51,521 nucleotides of DNA from Alkalibacterium sp. AK22. Lineage in GTDB: Bacteria; Bacillota; Bacilli; Lactobacillales; Carnobacteriaceae_A. The position numbers were made by a program, and so were the translations under genes. Below, one piece after another: positions 35,286-45,740 of the stretch (the first letter of the stretch is position 1; the number at the start of each line of letters is the position of its first letter). The DNA is taken from assembly GCF_000585255.1 (NCBI RefSeq), contig NZ_JANL01000041.1:1-51521 (forward strand). The letters are read 5' to 3'. Below the pieces are notes generated by a model. It ran no database searches. It was not told the origin of the DNA and saw only the letters and a list, made by a program, of their open reading frames with translations.

Positions 35286-36815
35286 TTAGTGTTGGATCAG
35301 GCTTTCTCCAGTCATTTCTGCTGGCTTATCTAGCCCTAGCAGATCAAGCATGGTTGGAGCCACATCGGCAAGCTTACCGTCGTTTCTCAAGGTCACACCT
35401 TTTTTCGTAACGATTACCGGTACAGGCACTGTCGTGTGCGCCGTATGCGGGCTACCTTCTGGAGTCAGTTCTGTGTCGGCATTGCCGTGGTCGGCAAAGA
35501 TGATCACCGATCCGCCTTTTTCATGGATCAGATCAACGACGCGTCCCAGGTTTTCATCAACGGCCTCGATAGCTTCGACTGTCTTGTCAAGCATACCCGA
35601 GTGACCAACCATGTCCGGGTTCGCATAGTTCAAGATGATGGCATCATGCTGATCGTTTTGAATGTCTTCAACGAGCGCATCTGTTACTTCATAAGCACTC
35701 ATTTCAGGTTTCAGATCATACGTCTCCACTTGCGGTGACGGGATCAGGATACGCTTCTCTCCCGGGAATTCGTCGTTTGTTCCGCCATTCATGAAGAACG
35801 TCACGTGCGGGTACTTTTCTGTTTCAGCGATACGCAGCTGTTTTAAGCCGTTGTCAGACAAGACTTGGCCAATCACATTTTTCATTAGTGTGGGCGGGAA
35901 CATAATGTCCGCGTCCATATCTGCCGTATACTGAGTGAAGGTTACAAACTTGACGTTTGACGGTCTTTCTCCGCGATCAAAATCATCAAAGTCAGGTTCT
36001 GTCAGTGCACGGGACAGCTCGATGGCACGGTCCGGTCTGAAGTTGAAGAACAGTACAGCATCATTGTCTGATACAGTTGCTGTAGGTTGCCCGTCTTTTT
36101 CGATAACAACCGGCTCGACGAATTCATCCATCACTTCCTGCTTGTAGCTGTCCTTCATGGCTTTAACTGGATCTATTGCCTTGGCCCCTTCACCGTGGAC
36201 AATGGCATCATAGGCGCGCTTAACTCTAGCCCAGCGTGTATCTCTGTCCATGGCAAAGAAACGGCCGGAAATCGTAGCAATCTCTCCTACACCCAAATCA
36301 GTGACGATGGTCTGCAGCTCTTCAATAAAGCGTTCCCCTGAATCAGGTGCCACATCACGGCCGTCAGTAAAGGCGTGGATGTAGACTTTGTCGACTCCCT
36401 TTTTCTTGGCTGTTTCAATCAGGGCCGTCAGATGACGCTGGTGGCTATGCACGCCGCCGTCTGAAACCAGTCCAAACAAATGCAATGCCGAACCATGTTT
36501 TTTCACATGATCGATTGCACCGTTAAAGGCTTCATTGGTTTCAAATTCCCCGTCTTCAATAGCTTTATCGATACGCGTAATGCTCTGGTACACAACACGG
36601 CCGGCACCAATGTTGGTGTGTCCGACTTCAGAGTTTCCCATCTGACCTTCCGGAAGGCCGACAGCCAGACCGGAAGCCTGCATGGTGCTGTGCGGGAATT
36701 CATTCCAGTAGCGGTCAAAATTCGGCTTGTTTGCCTGTGCAACGGCATTCCCGTATTCTTCTTCGCGCCATCCGAATCCATCAAGGATAATGATGGCTAC
36801 AGGTGCTTTACTCAT
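35286..36815 (-). CDS. gpmI: 2,3-bisphosphoglycerate-independent phosphoglycerate mutase
   Basis: A 509-residue manganese-dependent mutase that interconverts 3- and 2-phosphoglycerate. ILDGFGWRE at the N-terminus supplies the first metal Asp, GNSEVGH gives the phospho-Ser62, [11 protein letters not shown] follows, and [10 protein letters not shown] and [12 protein letters not shown] carry the remaining metal ligands. The start at 36815 lies one base after the tpiA stop codon, with TGGAGGCGG inside the end of tpiA, so translation is coupled; the open frame's earlier ATG is inside tpiA and unlikely. Confidence 0.97.
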   Translation of the reverse strand: MSKAPVAIIILDGFGWREEEYGNAVAQANKPNFDRYWNEFPHSTMQASGLAVGLPEGQMGNSEVGHTNIGAGRVVYQSITRIDKAIEDGEFETNEAFNGAIDHVKKHGSALHLFGLVSDGGVHSHQRHLTALIETAKKKGVDKVYIHAFTDGRDVAPDSGERFIEELQTIVTDLGVGEIATISGRFFAMDRDTRWARVKRAYDAIVHGEGAKAIDPVKAMKDSYKQEVMDEFVEPVVIEKDGQPTATVSDNDAVLFFNFRPDRAIELSRALTEPDFDDFDRGERPSNVKFVTFTQYTADMDADIMFPPTLMKNVIGQVLSDNGLKQLRIAETEKYPHVTFFMNGGTNDEFPGEKRILIPSPQVETYDLKPEMSAYEVTDALVEDIQNDQHDAIILNYANPDMVGHSGMLDKTVEAIEAVDENLGRVVDLIHEKGGSVIIFADHGNADTELTPEGSPHTAHTTVPVPVIVTKKGVTLRNDGKLADVAPTMLDLLGLDKPAEMTGESLIQH

Positions 36816-36816
36816 G

Positions 36817-37611
<795 letters not shown>

Positions 37612-37704
37612 TTACCTTACTGTTTCGTCAATTAAACGTCTTAGACGGATCGGGTTTTCTGTACACCCGATCCAGCCAGACCGTCTTGAAAAATTTCAAC
37701 TGTA

Positions 37705-38892
37705 TTATTTGTCTGAGATAGCTGCAATACCAGGTAGTTCTTTACCTTCTAGGTATTCCAGTGAGGCTCCGCCACCTGTTGAGATGTGACTGAAGTCTTC
37801 TTCAAAACCTAACTGCTGGGCAGCGGTCGCGGAGTCTCCCCCACCAATAATGGTTGTTGCATCCTGCAGTTTAGCCAGTGCTTCACAGACTTTGACTGTC
37901 CCTTGAGCAAAGTTTGACATTTCAAACACGCCCATCGGTCCGTTCCAGACAACTGTCTTGGCATTTTTCAGCTCATTTTCAAACAGTTCAACTGTTTTTG
38001 GTCCGATGTCCAGACCCATTTTACCTTCAGGAATGTTTTCTCCGACGATATCGGTGTCTACATCGTTGGAGAATTCAGCTGCTACCACAGAGTCGACTGG
38101 CAGTACCAGTTTATCTTCGGCTTTGTCAATCAATTCTTTAGCCAAAGATACTTTGTCTTCCTCGACTAGCGAGTTGCCGATGTCATGTCCCAGTGCCTTG
38201 TAGAAGGTATAGGTCATGCCTCCACCGACAAGCACTTTGTCTGCTTTAGCAATCAGGTTTTCAATAACACCAATCTTGTCGGAAACTTTCGCTCCACCAA
38301 GAATCGCGACAAATGGACGCTTAGGCTCATCCACTGCTCCACCAATAAAGTTGATCTCTTTTTCAACCAGGAAACCGGCTGCAGATTCAAGATTTGAGGC
38401 GATACCCACGTTTGAAGCGTGCGCACGGTGAGCAGTACCGAATGCGTCGTTGACATACACGTCACCCAGGCTTGCCCAGTATTTACCTAATTCAGGATCG
38501 TTCTTGCTTTCTTTCTTGCCATCTACATCTTCGAAACGTGTATTTTCAAACATCAGCACTTCGCCGTCAGCTAGCTCAGCTACTGCTTTTTCTAGTTCTT
38601 CTCCACGTGTCTGCGCGACGAATGTGACGTCTTTTCCTAACAGTTCACCTAAACGTTCAGCTACAGGCTGCATGGAAAGACCCGCTTTATCTTCTTCGGT
38701 CTTTACACGTCCTAGGTGAGAAAAGACGATCAGCTTTCCGTTTTGCTCCAGGATGTATTCAAGTGTTGGTAAAGCTGCCTGAATACGGTTGTCGTTCGAG
38801 ATTTTTCCGTCTTTCATCGGTACATTGAAATCTGCACGCACTAATACTTTTTTGCCGTTCAACTCTAAATCTTTAACTGTCTTCTTTGCCAT
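37705..38892 (-). CDS. pgk: Phosphoglycerate kinase
   Basis: A 395-residue two-domain kinase that makes ATP and 3-phosphoglycerate from 1,3-bisphosphoglycerate. [14 protein letters not shown] is the N-terminal substrate-binding signature, GRV and [12 protein letters not shown] the basic patch, and the C-terminal domain has [14 protein letters not shown] and the nucleotide loop [15 protein letters not shown] with [13 protein letters not shown]. The length matches bacterial PGKs. A 227-bp gap with a large structured RNA separates it from gap, so its level relative to gap may be set there. Confidence 0.98.
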   Translation of the reverse strand: MAKKTVKDLELNGKKVLVRADFNVPMKDGKISNDNRIQAALPTLEYILEQNGKLIVFSHLGRVKTEEDKAGLSMQPVAERLGELLGKDVTFVAQTRGEELEKAVAELADGEVLMFENTRFEDVDGKKESKNDPELGKYWASLGDVYVNDAFGTAHRAHASNVGIASNLESAAGFLVEKEINFIGGAVDEPKRPFVAILGGAKVSDKIGVIENLIAKADKVLVGGGMTYTFYKALGHDIGNSLVEEDKVSLAKELIDKAEDKLVLPVDSVVAAEFSNDVDTDIVGENIPEGKMGLDIGPKTVELFENELKNAKTVVWNGPMGVFEMSNFAQGTVKVCEALAKLQDATTIIGGGDSATAAQQLGFEEDFSHISTGGGASLEYLEGKELPGIAAISDK

Positions 38893-38953
38893 GAATGGAT
38901 CCTACCTTTCTGGATAGAAAAATATATTGGAGTAGCAAGGTGTTCGTGTCCAC

Positions 38954-39059
38954 AAAAAAAGGGGGAAGCGCGATTCCCTATATTTAAATTGAACAGGCCT
39001 GAATGTCTTGCTTTCGCAATTCCGCTTTGTTCTTTAAATAGTAGAGTATATGCTCCCCC
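38954..39059 (-). promoter_or_regulatory. Structured RNA with terminal U-run between gap and pgk (attenuator-like)
   Basis: Minus-strand RNA from 39059 down folds as a long interrupted hairpin: GGGGGAGC with GCuUCCCCC at the base, CTCTA with TAGGG, TATTTAAA with TTTAAATA, GAACA with TGTTC, and an apical TTGC-GAAA-GCAA with a GNRA tetraloop. Seven U follow directly. It has the form of a terminator, yet the operon continues into pgk, so partial termination or an mRNA-end stabiliser is likely. Not recognised as a named RNA family. Confidence 0.7.
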
Positions 39060-39119
39060 GCTTATTTATTACTGTTTCATTATTGAGTCAAGCTTTGGAG
39101 GCTTGTGCTGGATTGTTGC

Positions 39120-40112
39120 TTATAATCCTGCGAAGTACTCCAGAGTTGATACCATGTTTCCAGTGAAGCCGTACTCGTTGTCGTACCAAGCTACAGTCTT
39201 GACAAGCTGACCGTCTTCGCTGTCCATGATTTTTGTTTGTGTTGCATCGAAGATTGACCCTGCAGGTACGCCAATAACGTCTGAAGAGACGATTTCGTCT
39301 TCAGTGTACAGGTATGCGCTTGATGAAGCTTTCTCCATTGCTGCATTTACTTCTTCAACTGTTACGTCTTTTTTCAGTACAGAATACAGTTCAACCATTG
39401 AACCTGTGATAGTTGGGATACGTACAGCTGTTCCGTCGATTAGTCCGTTAACTTCAGGAATAACTTTACCTACTGCTTTAGCAGCTCCTGTAGAAGCTGG
39501 AATCGCGTTTGCTGCGCCGGCACGGTTTTTACGTCCGCCTGGTGCATCCTGCATTGCCTGAGTTGCAGTGTAAGCGTGGATAGTGCTCATTAGTCCACGG
39601 CTAATTCCGTACTCAGTGTTCAGTACGTTTACCATTGGTGCCAAGCAGTTTGTCGTACATGAAGCAGCAGATACAATCTGGTCGTCAGACTCAAGAATGT
39701 CGTGGTTTACACCGTAAACGATTGTTTTAAGATCGCCTTTAGCTGGTGCAGAAATCAGTACACGTTTAGCTCCTGCATCTACGTGTGCTTGAGAAGCTTC
39801 TTTAGATACGTAGAAACCAGTACATTCAAGAACGATGTCGATGTCCAGGTCTCCCCATGGCAGTTTGCTTGCATCTTTTTCAGCGAAAGATTTGATTTCT
39901 TTTCCGCCGACTACAAGTGCGTCACCTTTGACGTCTACATCGTGCGGGAAACGACCTTGAGCAGTATCATATTTCAGTAGGTAAGCCAAGTCTTCGTTAC
40001 TTGTCAAATCGTTAATTGCCACGACTTCCAATTCTGTATCGATTTCCAGGATACGGCGTAGTGCTAAACGACCAATACGACCAAAACCATTAATTGCAAC
40101 TTTTACTGACAT
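39120..40112 (-). CDS. gap: Glyceraldehyde-3-phosphate dehydrogenase, type I
   Basis: A 330-residue NAD-dependent enzyme that oxidises and phosphorylates glyceraldehyde 3-phosphate. The Rossmann start [13 protein letters not shown] with Asp35 (AINDL) indicates NAD preference; the catalytic Cys152 is in [12 protein letters not shown]; the conserved C-terminal WYDNEYGF is present. A perfect AGGAGGAAA precedes the ATG. It follows cggR by 33 bp. The strong ribosome binding site and following structured RNA fit a highly expressed gene. Confidence 0.98.
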   Translation of the reverse strand: MSVKVAINGFGRIGRLALRRILEIDTELEVVAINDLTSNEDLAYLLKYDTAQGRFPHDVDVKGDALVVGGKEIKSFAEKDASKLPWGDLDIDIVLECTGFYVSKEASQAHVDAGAKRVLISAPAKGDLKTIVYGVNHDILESDDQIVSAASCTTNCLAPMVNVLNTEYGISRGLMSTIHAYTATQAMQDAPGGRKNRAGAANAIPASTGAAKAVGKVIPEVNGLIDGTAVRIPTITGSMVELYSVLKKDVTVEEVNAAMEKASSSAYLYTEDEIVSSDVIGVPAGSIFDATQTKIMDSEDGQLVKTVAWYDNEYGFTGNMVSTLEYFAGL

Positions 40113-40132
40113 AACTTAATTTCCTCCTTAGG

Positions 40133-40151
40133 AAATAAAAAATTTTTATTT
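40133..40151 (-). promoter_or_regulatory. AT-rich dyad at the cggR-gap junction
   Basis: AAATAAAAA and TTTTTATTT flank a single base and overlap the cggR stop codon. In Bacillus the cggR-gapA message is cleaved in this area and the gap part is more stable; this dyad could mark a similar processing site. It may also be only base-composition chance. Confidence 0.35.
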
Positions 40152-41180
40152 TAAAGGGTTTCCCCCATTTAAAATCTCGTTTGCGGCTGCCTCATCCGTC
40201 ACTAACCATGTGTGCGGAGGGACAGTTTTCATGTGCGCCTTGATAGCGGTAGCTTTTTTGCGTCCACCGGCTACGGCTACAACATGCGGAATGCTTGGCA
40301 GCTTGGATGACTGCAGACCGATACGGGAAAGTTTGAATACAATGTCCCCGGCTGGATCGATAAATTCACCGAACGCTTCCGCAACAGCACTTTTTTCAAT
40401 CAGCTGTTTCATCGTCTCTTCTTCCAGTCCTCTTCGCTGAGCCATTTCAAGCGCGCTACCTATACTATATAAGACAAGCGTCGCATTTTCCAGTATTTCA
40501 ATTGTTTCCTTAATTTCAGGTTCTTCAAGAAGCAGCGAATAGGTCTCCAACCGCACATGTTCAGGTGCGTAGAGGGCTCTGCTTTTACCGCCGGTCTTTC
40601 TGGCCATGCTTTCGGCAATGGCGTTGGCCTGAATATCAACCGATTCTCCAAGTCCCCCACGTGCCGGTACAAACAGCAGTTCCCGGTGCATACCGATCTG
40701 CTGGGTCATGACCTCAGCCACTTCAAGCATCGTTGTCCCCCCCATGACAGCAATGGTACTCTTGCCTTCAGGCAGCAGGAAGTCCAACACTTCTGTTGTC
40801 GCCCGAGCCATATCGACTAGGCTCGCAATATCCTTATCAGAGTTGCCAATGACAATCGTGCAGTGCTGAATTCCCAGCTTGTTGGCCAAGCGGGCTTCCT
40901 TTTCCTGCGACTGAACATGCTGGCCCATGAGCTCTTCTAGCTGGTAAAAAACCGTGATTCCCGTAGGGGTACACTCCATACCCTGACTGGAAATTTTGAT
41001 CAGCCCCTGACTTCTCAGGACCTCAACTTCTTTTCTCAGCACACGTTCCGTAAAGCCTAGACGCTCGGCCAGTGTCCTGCGACCGATCGGACCAGACTTC
41101 TGTATGTGACTCAGGATATAAAACCGTTTCTTCAATATATGAAGTGTGCCCGGTGCTACTTTTTCAATAACTGACAGCAT
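40146..41180 (-). CDS. cggR: Central glycolytic genes regulator CggR
   Basis: A 344-residue SorC/DeoR-family repressor that responds to fructose-1,6-bisphosphate and controls the glycolytic operon. The N-terminal winged helix (about 15-75; RRTLAERLGFTERVLRKEVEVLRSQGLI) binds DNA, and the C-terminal sugar-binding domain contains IAVMGGTTMLEVAE and VPARGGLGESVDIQAN, as in CggR. The ATG at 41180 has GGGAAGG upstream and gives the usual length; the longer frame adds nine unsupported residues. It is the first gene of the operon and is therefore autoregulated in relatives. Confidence 0.95.
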   Translation of the reverse strand: MLSVIEKVAPGTLHILKKRFYILSHIQKSGPIGRRTLAERLGFTERVLRKEVEVLRSQGLIKISSQGMECTPTGITVFYQLEELMGQHVQSQEKEARLANKLGIQHCTIVIGNSDKDIASLVDMARATTEVLDFLLPEGKSTIAVMGGTTMLEVAEVMTQQIGMHRELLFVPARGGLGESVDIQANAIAESMARKTGGKSRALYAPEHVRLETYSLLLEEPEIKETIEILENATLVLYSIGSALEMAQRRGLEEETMKQLIEKSAVAEAFGEFIDPAGDIVFKLSRIGLQSSKLPSIPHVVAVAGGRKKATAIKAHMKTVPPHTWLVTDEAAANEILNGGNPLK

Positions 41181-41262
41181 AACGAAACGGCACCTTCCCT
41201 GACACAAATCTAAATTGTATTAAACTTTTTACTTAATGAACTTCCTTAGCACGTTCTATTAC

Positions 41263-41291
41263 AGTGTATCAAGAAGCGGGGCAGATTTCAA
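41263..41291 (-). promoter_or_regulatory. Promoter of the glycolytic operon
   Basis: On the minus strand TTGAAA (41286-41291) and TACACT (41263-41268) are separated by 17 bp, and TGA precedes the -10. About 80 bases of leader follow before the cggR ATG, which is where CggR operators lie in other Firmicutes. I could not identify a convincing CGGGAC-N6-TGTC pair in the leader. Confidence 0.7.
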
Positions 41292-41411
41292 CCCAAAAAA
41301 AGAATTAGGCGGGACTTTTTACGCCCAACGCATGCCCCTGCTTTTTTTTATCTATTTTACCCTCCAGACCCGCTGCTAAATCTTGCACGAGTCTTTCTAG
41401 GGCCGACAGGC

Positions 41412-41942
41412 TTAGTGTTTCAGCTTGTTTTCTACGATATCTCTCAGTTCTTCTACCGATATATGTTCATCAAAAACATGCTCCCCGATAAAAATTGTCG
41501 GTACTAAACGCACGTTGGCTTCTGCTGCTTCCTGGACAATGGCTTCGGATTGACTGCGGTTGTCCTGCTTTCGTGCCTGACGCTGTGTCTCTGCAAAAAC
41601 GGATAGATCCTGATCCGGCAAAGCAGCCCAATCGTTAAAGTGATGCATGTAATAATTCAGATCCTCAGCTGCGCGTTTCCTGTCCTCATAATCCAAATAA
41701 GTGTGGAGGATATTCCCCTTTCTCAATCCTGGCTTGTCCTTGTCAAACAGCTTTACGATTCGCTGGACCTGACCGTTCGATACATAAGGATCCAGAACCT
41801 GGCCGGATTTGTCCCACCACTCTTTGCAGTATGGACATCTGAGGTTGATAAATTCAACTGTTTTAACAGGCGCGTCTGCCTGTCCCAAGTGAAAACCGAC
41901 CGTCTGATTAACTGCTTCGCTGTTAATTTGCTCTGTATTCAT
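41412..41942 (-). CDS. DsbA-family thioredoxin-fold protein
   Basis: A 176-residue protein of the DsbA/thioredoxin-like 'DSBA oxidoreductase' group. The redox motif Cys36-Pro-Tyr-Cys39 lies at the start of a helix after strand FINLR, and the cis-Pro loop is RLVPTIFIG. A helical insert covers about 85-140. There is no signal peptide or lipobox, so it is probably cytoplasmic and may act in thiol stress or as an adaptor like YjbH/SpxH, though it is shorter than those. AAGGAGGAAACA sits before the ATG at 41942. Monocistronic between clpP and the glycolytic operon. Confidence 0.8.
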   Translation of the reverse strand: MNTEQINSEAVNQTVGFHLGQADAPVKTVEFINLRCPYCKEWWDKSGQVLDPYVSNGQVQRIVKLFDKDKPGLRKGNILHTYLDYEDRKRAAEDLNYYMHHFNDWAALPDQDLSVFAETQRQARKQDNRSQSEAIVQEAAEANVRLVPTIFIGEHVFDEHISVEELRDIVENKLKH

Positions 41943-42417
41943 TGTTTCCTCCTTAGTTAATCCCTGCAACATTCATTATACCTTTGTGAAAAACGTCTGG
42001 CTAATGATAAGCTTTAACTATCCGTGCTTGATTTACTGCTGTTTCGTATGATACGAGTTTGTGATTTATATATTGGCTGACTAACCTGAAAAGGCCGTTA
42101 GCCCGGTCCATTACACCTAGCTCTTAGGCAAGTCTACCTCTTTGTTTTCTTTCTGATAGATCTAACTACAGCCCAATCGTCGAGACTTCCCTTCAATTCT
42201 TGTACCCGTTTCAATATCTACCATGCAGACCTGGCATCAAAACTGACAATCAGGTCTACTGTATTTATTTTCACTTGTGATTCATGGTACCTGTTCCTTT
42301 TGAATAAAAATGCAAAGAGGTGCACACCTGAAGCCAGGACAGCAAAAAGCCCTTGACCAGATGCGTTATACACCTAATCAAGGGGCCTTTATATTTTAAA
42401 TGGATACGGATTTTAAA
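41943..42417. other. Intergenic gap between clpP and the DsbA-like gene
   Basis: A 475-bp gap. It contains the clpP terminator at 42344-42389 and must hold the promoter of the DsbA-like gene. I see no open frame, tRNA or repeat in the remainder. Confidence 0.5.
42344..42389 (-). terminator. clpP terminator
   Basis: On the minus strand AAGGCCCCTTGATTAG pairs with CTGGTCAAGGGCTTTTT with a few mismatches around a 13-base loop; the T-run ends the transcript. It lies 28 bp after the clpP stop codon. Confidence 0.8.
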
Positions 42418-43014
42418 TCAGCTTCCCAGTTCTGCCGAACTATCCATGATAGAATCGACTAAGCCATAATCCTTGGCTTCGTCAGCTGTCATAAAGAAGT
42501 CACGGTCAGTATCTCTTTCGATAACTTCCATTTCCTGACCTGTACGCTCAACCAATATTTTGTTCAAGCGGTCGCGTGTTCTTAGGATATGCTTGGCTGC
42601 GATTTCGATTTCAGTTGCCTGACCCTGCGCTCCACCCAGTGGCTGGTGGATCATGACTTCCGCATTTGGCAGAGCAAAACGCTTGCCTTTCTTACCAGCA
42701 GCCAGCAAAAAGCTTCCCATTGAGGCAGCCAGTCCGATAGCGATTGTCTGAACATCAGCTTTAATGAAGTTCATTGTATCGTAAATGGCAAGGCCAGCCG
42801 TGACACTTCCACCTGGAGAGTTAATGTAAAGGTAAATGTCCTTTTCAGGATCCTGCGCATCCAGGAAAAGCAGCTGTGCAATCACTGAGTTGGCAACCTG
42901 ATCGTCAATCGGTCCACCCAGCATGATGATGCGGTCTTTTAACAGACGTGAATAAATGTCATATGCACGTTCACCACGTGGCGACTGTTCAATGACTGTA
43001 GGTACTAAATTCAT
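42418..43014 (-). CDS. clpP: ATP-dependent Clp protease proteolytic subunit
   Basis: A 198-residue serine peptidase that forms the tetradecameric chamber used by ClpX and ClpC/E, including for degradation of ssrA-tagged proteins. The catalytic triad is Ser98 (GLAASMGSF), His123 (MIHQPLGG) and Asp172 (TDRDFFM). The N-terminal axial-loop region ([22 protein letters not shown]) is intact. AGGAGG precedes the ATG. A CtsR operator overlaps the promoter, so it should be induced by heat and protein stress. Confidence 0.98.
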   Translation of the reverse strand: MNLVPTVIEQSPRGERAYDIYSRLLKDRIIMLGGPIDDQVANSVIAQLLFLDAQDPEKDIYLYINSPGGSVTAGLAIYDTMNFIKADVQTIAIGLAASMGSFLLAAGKKGKRFALPNAEVMIHQPLGGAQGQATEIEIAAKHILRTRDRLNKILVERTGQEMEVIERDTDRDFFMTADEAKDYGLVDSIMDSSAELGS

Positions 43015-43083
43015 GTGTTTTCCTCCTAAAATTCAATTCTTAATTAGTGTAGCATACTTAAAGCTCATGGTGAATCTAAAAAG

Positions 43084-43113
43084 ATTATACACTAAAGGTC
43101 AAACAAGGTCAAA
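43084..43113 (-). promoter_or_regulatory. clpP promoter with CtsR operator
   Basis: On the minus strand TTGACC (43107-43112) and TATAAT (43084-43089) are 17 bp apart. The heptad GGTCAAA is repeated at 43097-43103 and 43107-43113 with a three-base spacer on the plus strand, the exact form of the CtsR box of Firmicutes. It covers the -35 and spacer, so CtsR binding would block RNA polymerase. The ctsR gene itself is outside this window. Confidence 0.92.
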
Positions 43114-43151
43114 CTCTCCTGAACTGCCTGATTCTCTACCTTACCCCATTT

Positions 43152-44576
43152 TCAGCTCTTGCTTCCCTGAACCTTTTTCTTACTGTCTTCATACGCCTGA
43201 ATAGCCAGCTCACGACTCTGCTTGTGATCCACAATCGGTCTTGGATAGTCTTCCCCCAAATGTACACCGAATGTTTCCTGTTCTTCATCTGACAACTTGG
43301 ACGGATCATGAATTTTTTTACTCGTTATATTTTTCAGCTCGGGTACGTACTGACGAATGAAATCTCCATCCTTGTCGTACTTTTCAGACTGGGTATTGGG
43401 ATTGAAGACACGGAAATAAGGTACCCCGTCAGTTCCCGTCGATGCAGCCCACTGCCAGCCTCCGACATTACTGCTGACATCATAGTCGACCAGCTTTTCC
43501 TGAAAATACCGTTCGCCCCACTTCCAGTCAATCAGCAGATCTTTAATCAGGAAGGAAGCAGTAATCATGCGCAGGCGGTTGTGCATCCAGCCGGTCTGAT
43601 TCAGCTGTCTCATTGCCGCATCCACAATTGGATAGCCAGTCTGACCCTCTGTCCATTTTTTGAAGTTGTCTTCGTTGTTGTCCCACTGGACTTTCCTGAA
43701 ATTCTCGTCGATCTCCGTGTCTTTCTGATCCGGATTGCCGGCAAATACCATATTGTAAAAATCACGCCAAGCCAGTTCCTGTATATAGGTCTCCCGGCCT
43801 TCTGATTGCGGCGCTTGCATGACCTTGTGGTATACAGTCCGGACCGAAATCTCCCCTGAGCGTAAATGGTGGGACATGTGGCTGGTCGCGTCTTTCAGCG
43901 GAAAATCTCTGGCTTCCTTATAGTCTTTTAAATACTCATCGATAAAATTATCCAGACTGTCGTGGGCTGCTTGTGTGCCCTGCTTGAGCTCCTTGAGCTC
44001 TTTTTGCTGGCTCAAGAATGCTTCAAACGAATCACGGTCTTCTGTAAACACAGGACGCTGCATGACTTTATCAGCATCAAAGGATACCTCGACCGGTTCG
44101 GGTTTTTGCAGTTCTTTCCATTTTCTAAAATAAGGCGTGAACTTCTGATAAGGTGTACCGGAGTTGGTCTTGATTTCACCTGAGGCATGCATATGATGAT
44201 CGAAATACCCGTGTGCCTTGATGTTTTTTTCCTTAAAGAATGCCGCGATCATCTTGTCCCGTTCCAGCCCATATCCTTTTTCATCACGGTTGATATAGAC
44301 ATCGGTCCAGTCAGCCAACTCGTCATAAAGCTTTTCAAAGCACGCCTTCAAGTCTCCTTTCAGAATATGCAGCTTGCCGCCCTTTTCTTCTATTTCCTCC
44401 CGCAGCGTCTGCACACTACTAAAAAAAGAGGCCTGATTGGTGGAGCCTTCTTCCAGAAACTGTTCCGGATTCACGTGAAAAACCATATATAGCCGGTCTG
44501 CTTCTTCAAAGGCATGTTTCAACGCCATATTATCTTCTAGTCTTAAATCTCTTCTAAACCACATCACTGATGTCAC
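43152..44576 (-). CDS. phr: Deoxyribodipyrimidine photolyase (CPD photolyase)
   Basis: A 474-residue flavoprotein that repairs UV-induced cyclobutane dimers with blue light. The N-terminal antenna domain starts VMWFRRDLRLEDN; the C-terminal FAD domain contains the WRDFYNMV helix, MRQLNQTGWMHNRLRM and the signature WQWAASTGTDGVPYFRVFNP, all typical of class I enzymes. The start codon is GTG with GGGAGGAA eight bases upstream. It is monocistronic between clpP and the ribose operon. Confidence 0.96.
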   Translation of the reverse strand: MTSVMWFRRDLRLEDNMALKHAFEEADRLYMVFHVNPEQFLEEGSTNQASFFSSVQTLREEIEEKGGKLHILKGDLKACFEKLYDELADWTDVYINRDEKGYGLERDKMIAAFFKEKNIKAHGYFDHHMHASGEIKTNSGTPYQKFTPYFRKWKELQKPEPVEVSFDADKVMQRPVFTEDRDSFEAFLSQQKELKELKQGTQAAHDSLDNFIDEYLKDYKEARDFPLKDATSHMSHHLRSGEISVRTVYHKVMQAPQSEGRETYIQELAWRDFYNMVFAGNPDQKDTEIDENFRKVQWDNNEDNFKKWTEGQTGYPIVDAAMRQLNQTGWMHNRLRMITASFLIKDLLIDWKWGERYFQEKLVDYDVSSNVGGWQWAASTGTDGVPYFRVFNPNTQSEKYDKDGDFIRQYVPELKNITSKKIHDPSKLSDEEQETFGVHLGEDYPRPIVDHKQSRELAIQAYEDSKKKVQGSKS

Positions 44577-44744
44577 ACTGATTCCTCCCTGAACACTTTG
44601 TTATTTTAATAATGTACCATGTTCGCGCCCCGAATCACTATTCATAAGCAAACTTAAAACACAAAAAATCAGCGACAAGGAAATAAGGAACGGTCTGCTT
44701 GCCTCCCTGCGGTATAAAAGAGAAAAGGGGGGCGTTTGCAGCAG

Positions 44745-44779
44745 CAAAAAGATCTGCACCCGCAGGCACAGATCTTTTT
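44745..44779 (-). terminator. Ribose operon terminator
   Basis: On the minus strand AAAAAGATCTGTGCC pairs with GGGTGCAGATCTTTTT around TGC. The run of T completes an intrinsic terminator. It overlaps the region just after the rbsB stop codon. Confidence 0.9.
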
Positions 44780-44785
44780 TAAAGC

Positions 44786-45721
44786 TTATTCTGCCGTGAT
44801 CAGTTCCAGAGGAGCGGCAATTTCCTCGTCAATAGACTCGCCGGAGAAGTAGCTGTACACAGTATCTACAGCAATGGACCCCATTTCATATGGCTGCTGA
44901 GCAATCGTCGCATCCAGGCGGCCTGCTTCGATTTCAGACAGTGCATCATCGTTACCGTCAAAGCCGACTACCACAACGTCACTCAGACCGGCACCTTCAA
45001 GAGCTTCTAGCGCTCCAAGAGCCATTTCGTCATTTTGAGCAAAGACGGCTTCGATATCGGAGTAGGACTGGATAATGTTCTCCATGACACTTAGACCTTC
45101 AGAGCGGTTGAAGTTCGCTGACTGGCTTTCCACCACATTCAGACGCTCATCTGCAACATTTCTGAATCCTTCGCCTCGCTCATTGGTAGCCGATGCTCCC
45201 GGGACACCTTCCAGCTGGACGACTTCTGCTTCTTCTCCCACTAGGTCAATGATGAATTCAGCTGCCATTTCTCCTCCCTCAACATTATCTGAAGCAATAA
45301 AGGTTAGAACGTCCCCGCCTGAACTGGAGCGGTCGATGGTAATAACTGGGATGCCTGCTGAGTTGGCTGACTCGATAGCAGGGGTGATGGCGTCAGAATC
45401 AACAGGGTTGATGAGCAGAATGTCCACACCTTGCTGAATTAGATCATCGATGCCGTTGATCTGAGTCGCCGTATCATCTTGTGCATCCACTGCCCGTACT
45501 GTCGAGCCGTTTTCTTCTGCTGTTTCAACCACACCACGCTGCAGATCGCCGAAAAATGGATTGTTTAAAGTTGAAATAGACAGGCCAATAGTTATATCTT
45601 CCGCTGCACGCTCTTCGACGTCCCCATTGTCTCCGGACTGTTCTCCCTCAAGGGTAGCTGCCCCGCAAGCGCTCAGTGCCATAAGTGCTGATACAGATAG
45701 TAAGCCGATTAGTTTTTTCAT
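44786..45721 (-). CDS. rbsB: Ribose ABC transporter substrate-binding lipoprotein
   Basis: A 311-residue secreted lipoprotein that captures D-ribose for RbsAC. The signal peptide MKKLIGLLSVSALMALSAC ends in the lipobox LSAC, so the Cys near residue 19 is lipidated. The periplasmic-binding-protein fold shows GLSISTLNNPFFGDLQ, LINPVDSDAI, TIDRSSSGGD and VVGFDGNDDA, as in ribose-binding proteins. The ATG at 45721 follows GGAGGAAAC; an earlier in-frame ATG overlaps that site. It is the last gene of the operon, 19 bp after rbsC. Confidence 0.95.
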   Translation of the reverse strand: MKKLIGLLSVSALMALSACGAATLEGEQSGDNGDVEERAAEDITIGLSISTLNNPFFGDLQRGVVETAEENGSTVRAVDAQDDTATQINGIDDLIQQGVDILLINPVDSDAITPAIESANSAGIPVITIDRSSSGGDVLTFIASDNVEGGEMAAEFIIDLVGEEAEVVQLEGVPGASATNERGEGFRNVADERLNVVESQSANFNRSEGLSVMENIIQSYSDIEAVFAQNDEMALGALEALEGAGLSDVVVVGFDGNDDALSEIEAGRLDATIAQQPYEMGSIAVDTVYSYFSGESIDEEIAAPLELITAE

Positions 45722-45740
45722 GATTGTTTCCTCCATTTTT

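Noticed and set aside
41310-41332. CGGGAC-containing sequence as CggR operator
   Set aside because: It is on the plus strand upstream of the glycolytic promoter, has only one half-site, and can be explained as a weak GC-rich hairpin.
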